A stretch of 6,060 nt of DNA. It comes from Leptolinea sp. UBA1437. Its GTDB lineage: Bacteria > Chloroflexota > Anaerolineae > Anaerolineales > Anaerolineaceae. The notes under the pieces are model-generated. The model searched no databases. It was not told the origin of the DNA and saw only the letters and a program-made list of their open reading frames with translations. Every line of letters begins with the position of its first letter. Within the stretch, counting starts at the first letter, position 1. The stretch lies in assembly GCA_002329625.1 (NCBI GenBank), contig DCTP01000063.1, positions 31,079 to 37,138 of the forward strand. Direction: 5' to 3'. This document shows, in pieces, positions 5,998-6,060 of this stretch. The position numbers and the translations under genes are program-made.

Positions 5998-6060
5998 TAT
6001 TTTCTTTCCGTTTTCAAAATTCTACCACTGCCTATGACTTCGCCTTCCGTATCATATAGA
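5997..6060 (-). CDS. mnmA: C-terminal tail of a gene, probably tRNA 2-thiouridylase MnmA (partial; runs off window end)
   Basis: Only the last 20 codons and the TAA (5999-5997) are inside the window. The visible tail contains LYDTEGEVIGSGRIL followed by a basic KTERK end. This resembles the conserved last strand of MnmA, usually of the form VFYdgdevLGGGxI, which lies close to the C-terminus in that family. MnmA thiolates U34 of Lys, Glu and Gln tRNAs. The spacing of Y, the acidic turn, the V-(I/L)-G-x-G core and the following I fits, but 20 residues are too few for certainty. The reading frame is open to the window edge. The stop overlaps the start of the small membrane protein by one base. 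Confidence 0.55.
   Translation of the reverse strand, partial: LYDTEGEVIGSGRILKTERK

Noticed and set aside
1..6060. Mobile elements, CRISPR arrays, tRNA or rRNA genes
   Set aside because: No transposase or integrase, no repeat-spacer pattern, no terminal inverted repeats and no tRNA-like cloverleaf were seen; gene density leaves only 221 bases of intergenic space in one place.

Overview
The window looks like ordinary bacterial chromosome: moderately AT-rich and densely coded, with genes on both strands and no mobile element, RNA gene or CRISPR array that I can see. The lineage is uncertain. An RpoN with a built-in CxxC/CxxC zinc ribbon, a folate-type TrmFO, and a small three-helix membrane protein directly behind a probable mnmA remind me of Anaerolineae-type Chloroflexota. 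That is an impression from memory, not a demonstrated placement.

Left part (1-3866, minus strand): a tight three-gene operon read in the order rpoN (sigma-54), a soluble PAS/GAF-like/PAS sensor histidine kinase, and an NtrC-type response regulator whose AAA+ domain is cut by the window start. Gaps are 5 and 4 bases, so the genes are almost certainly cotranscribed and translationally coupled. Together they encode the sigma factor, the kinase that would switch on its activator, and the activator itself: a self-contained sigma-54 signalling module.

Middle (3867-4087): a 221-base divergent intergenic region. On the minus strand it carries a good -24/-12 sigma-54 promoter match (TGGTATAAAACTTGCA, 3946-3961) aimed at rpoN. 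This suggests that the operon is transcribed by its own sigma factor and, if the encoded regulator is the activator, controls itself. Between this promoter and rpoN is a 10-base direct repeat (24-base period). The same region must also hold the promoter of trmFO, for which I see only weak sigma-70-like candidates.

Right part (4088-6060): trmFO (m5U54 tRNA methyltransferase) on the plus strand ends at an intrinsic terminator. It converges on a minus-strand group read as probable mnmA (only its C-terminal tail is visible), an 86-residue three-helix membrane protein that overlaps it by one base (TAATG), and a 75-residue cold-shock protein. TrmFO and MnmA both modify tRNA uridines, at positions 54 and 34, so the right half has a translation/RNA theme. 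No stretch longer than 300 bases lacks a gene.
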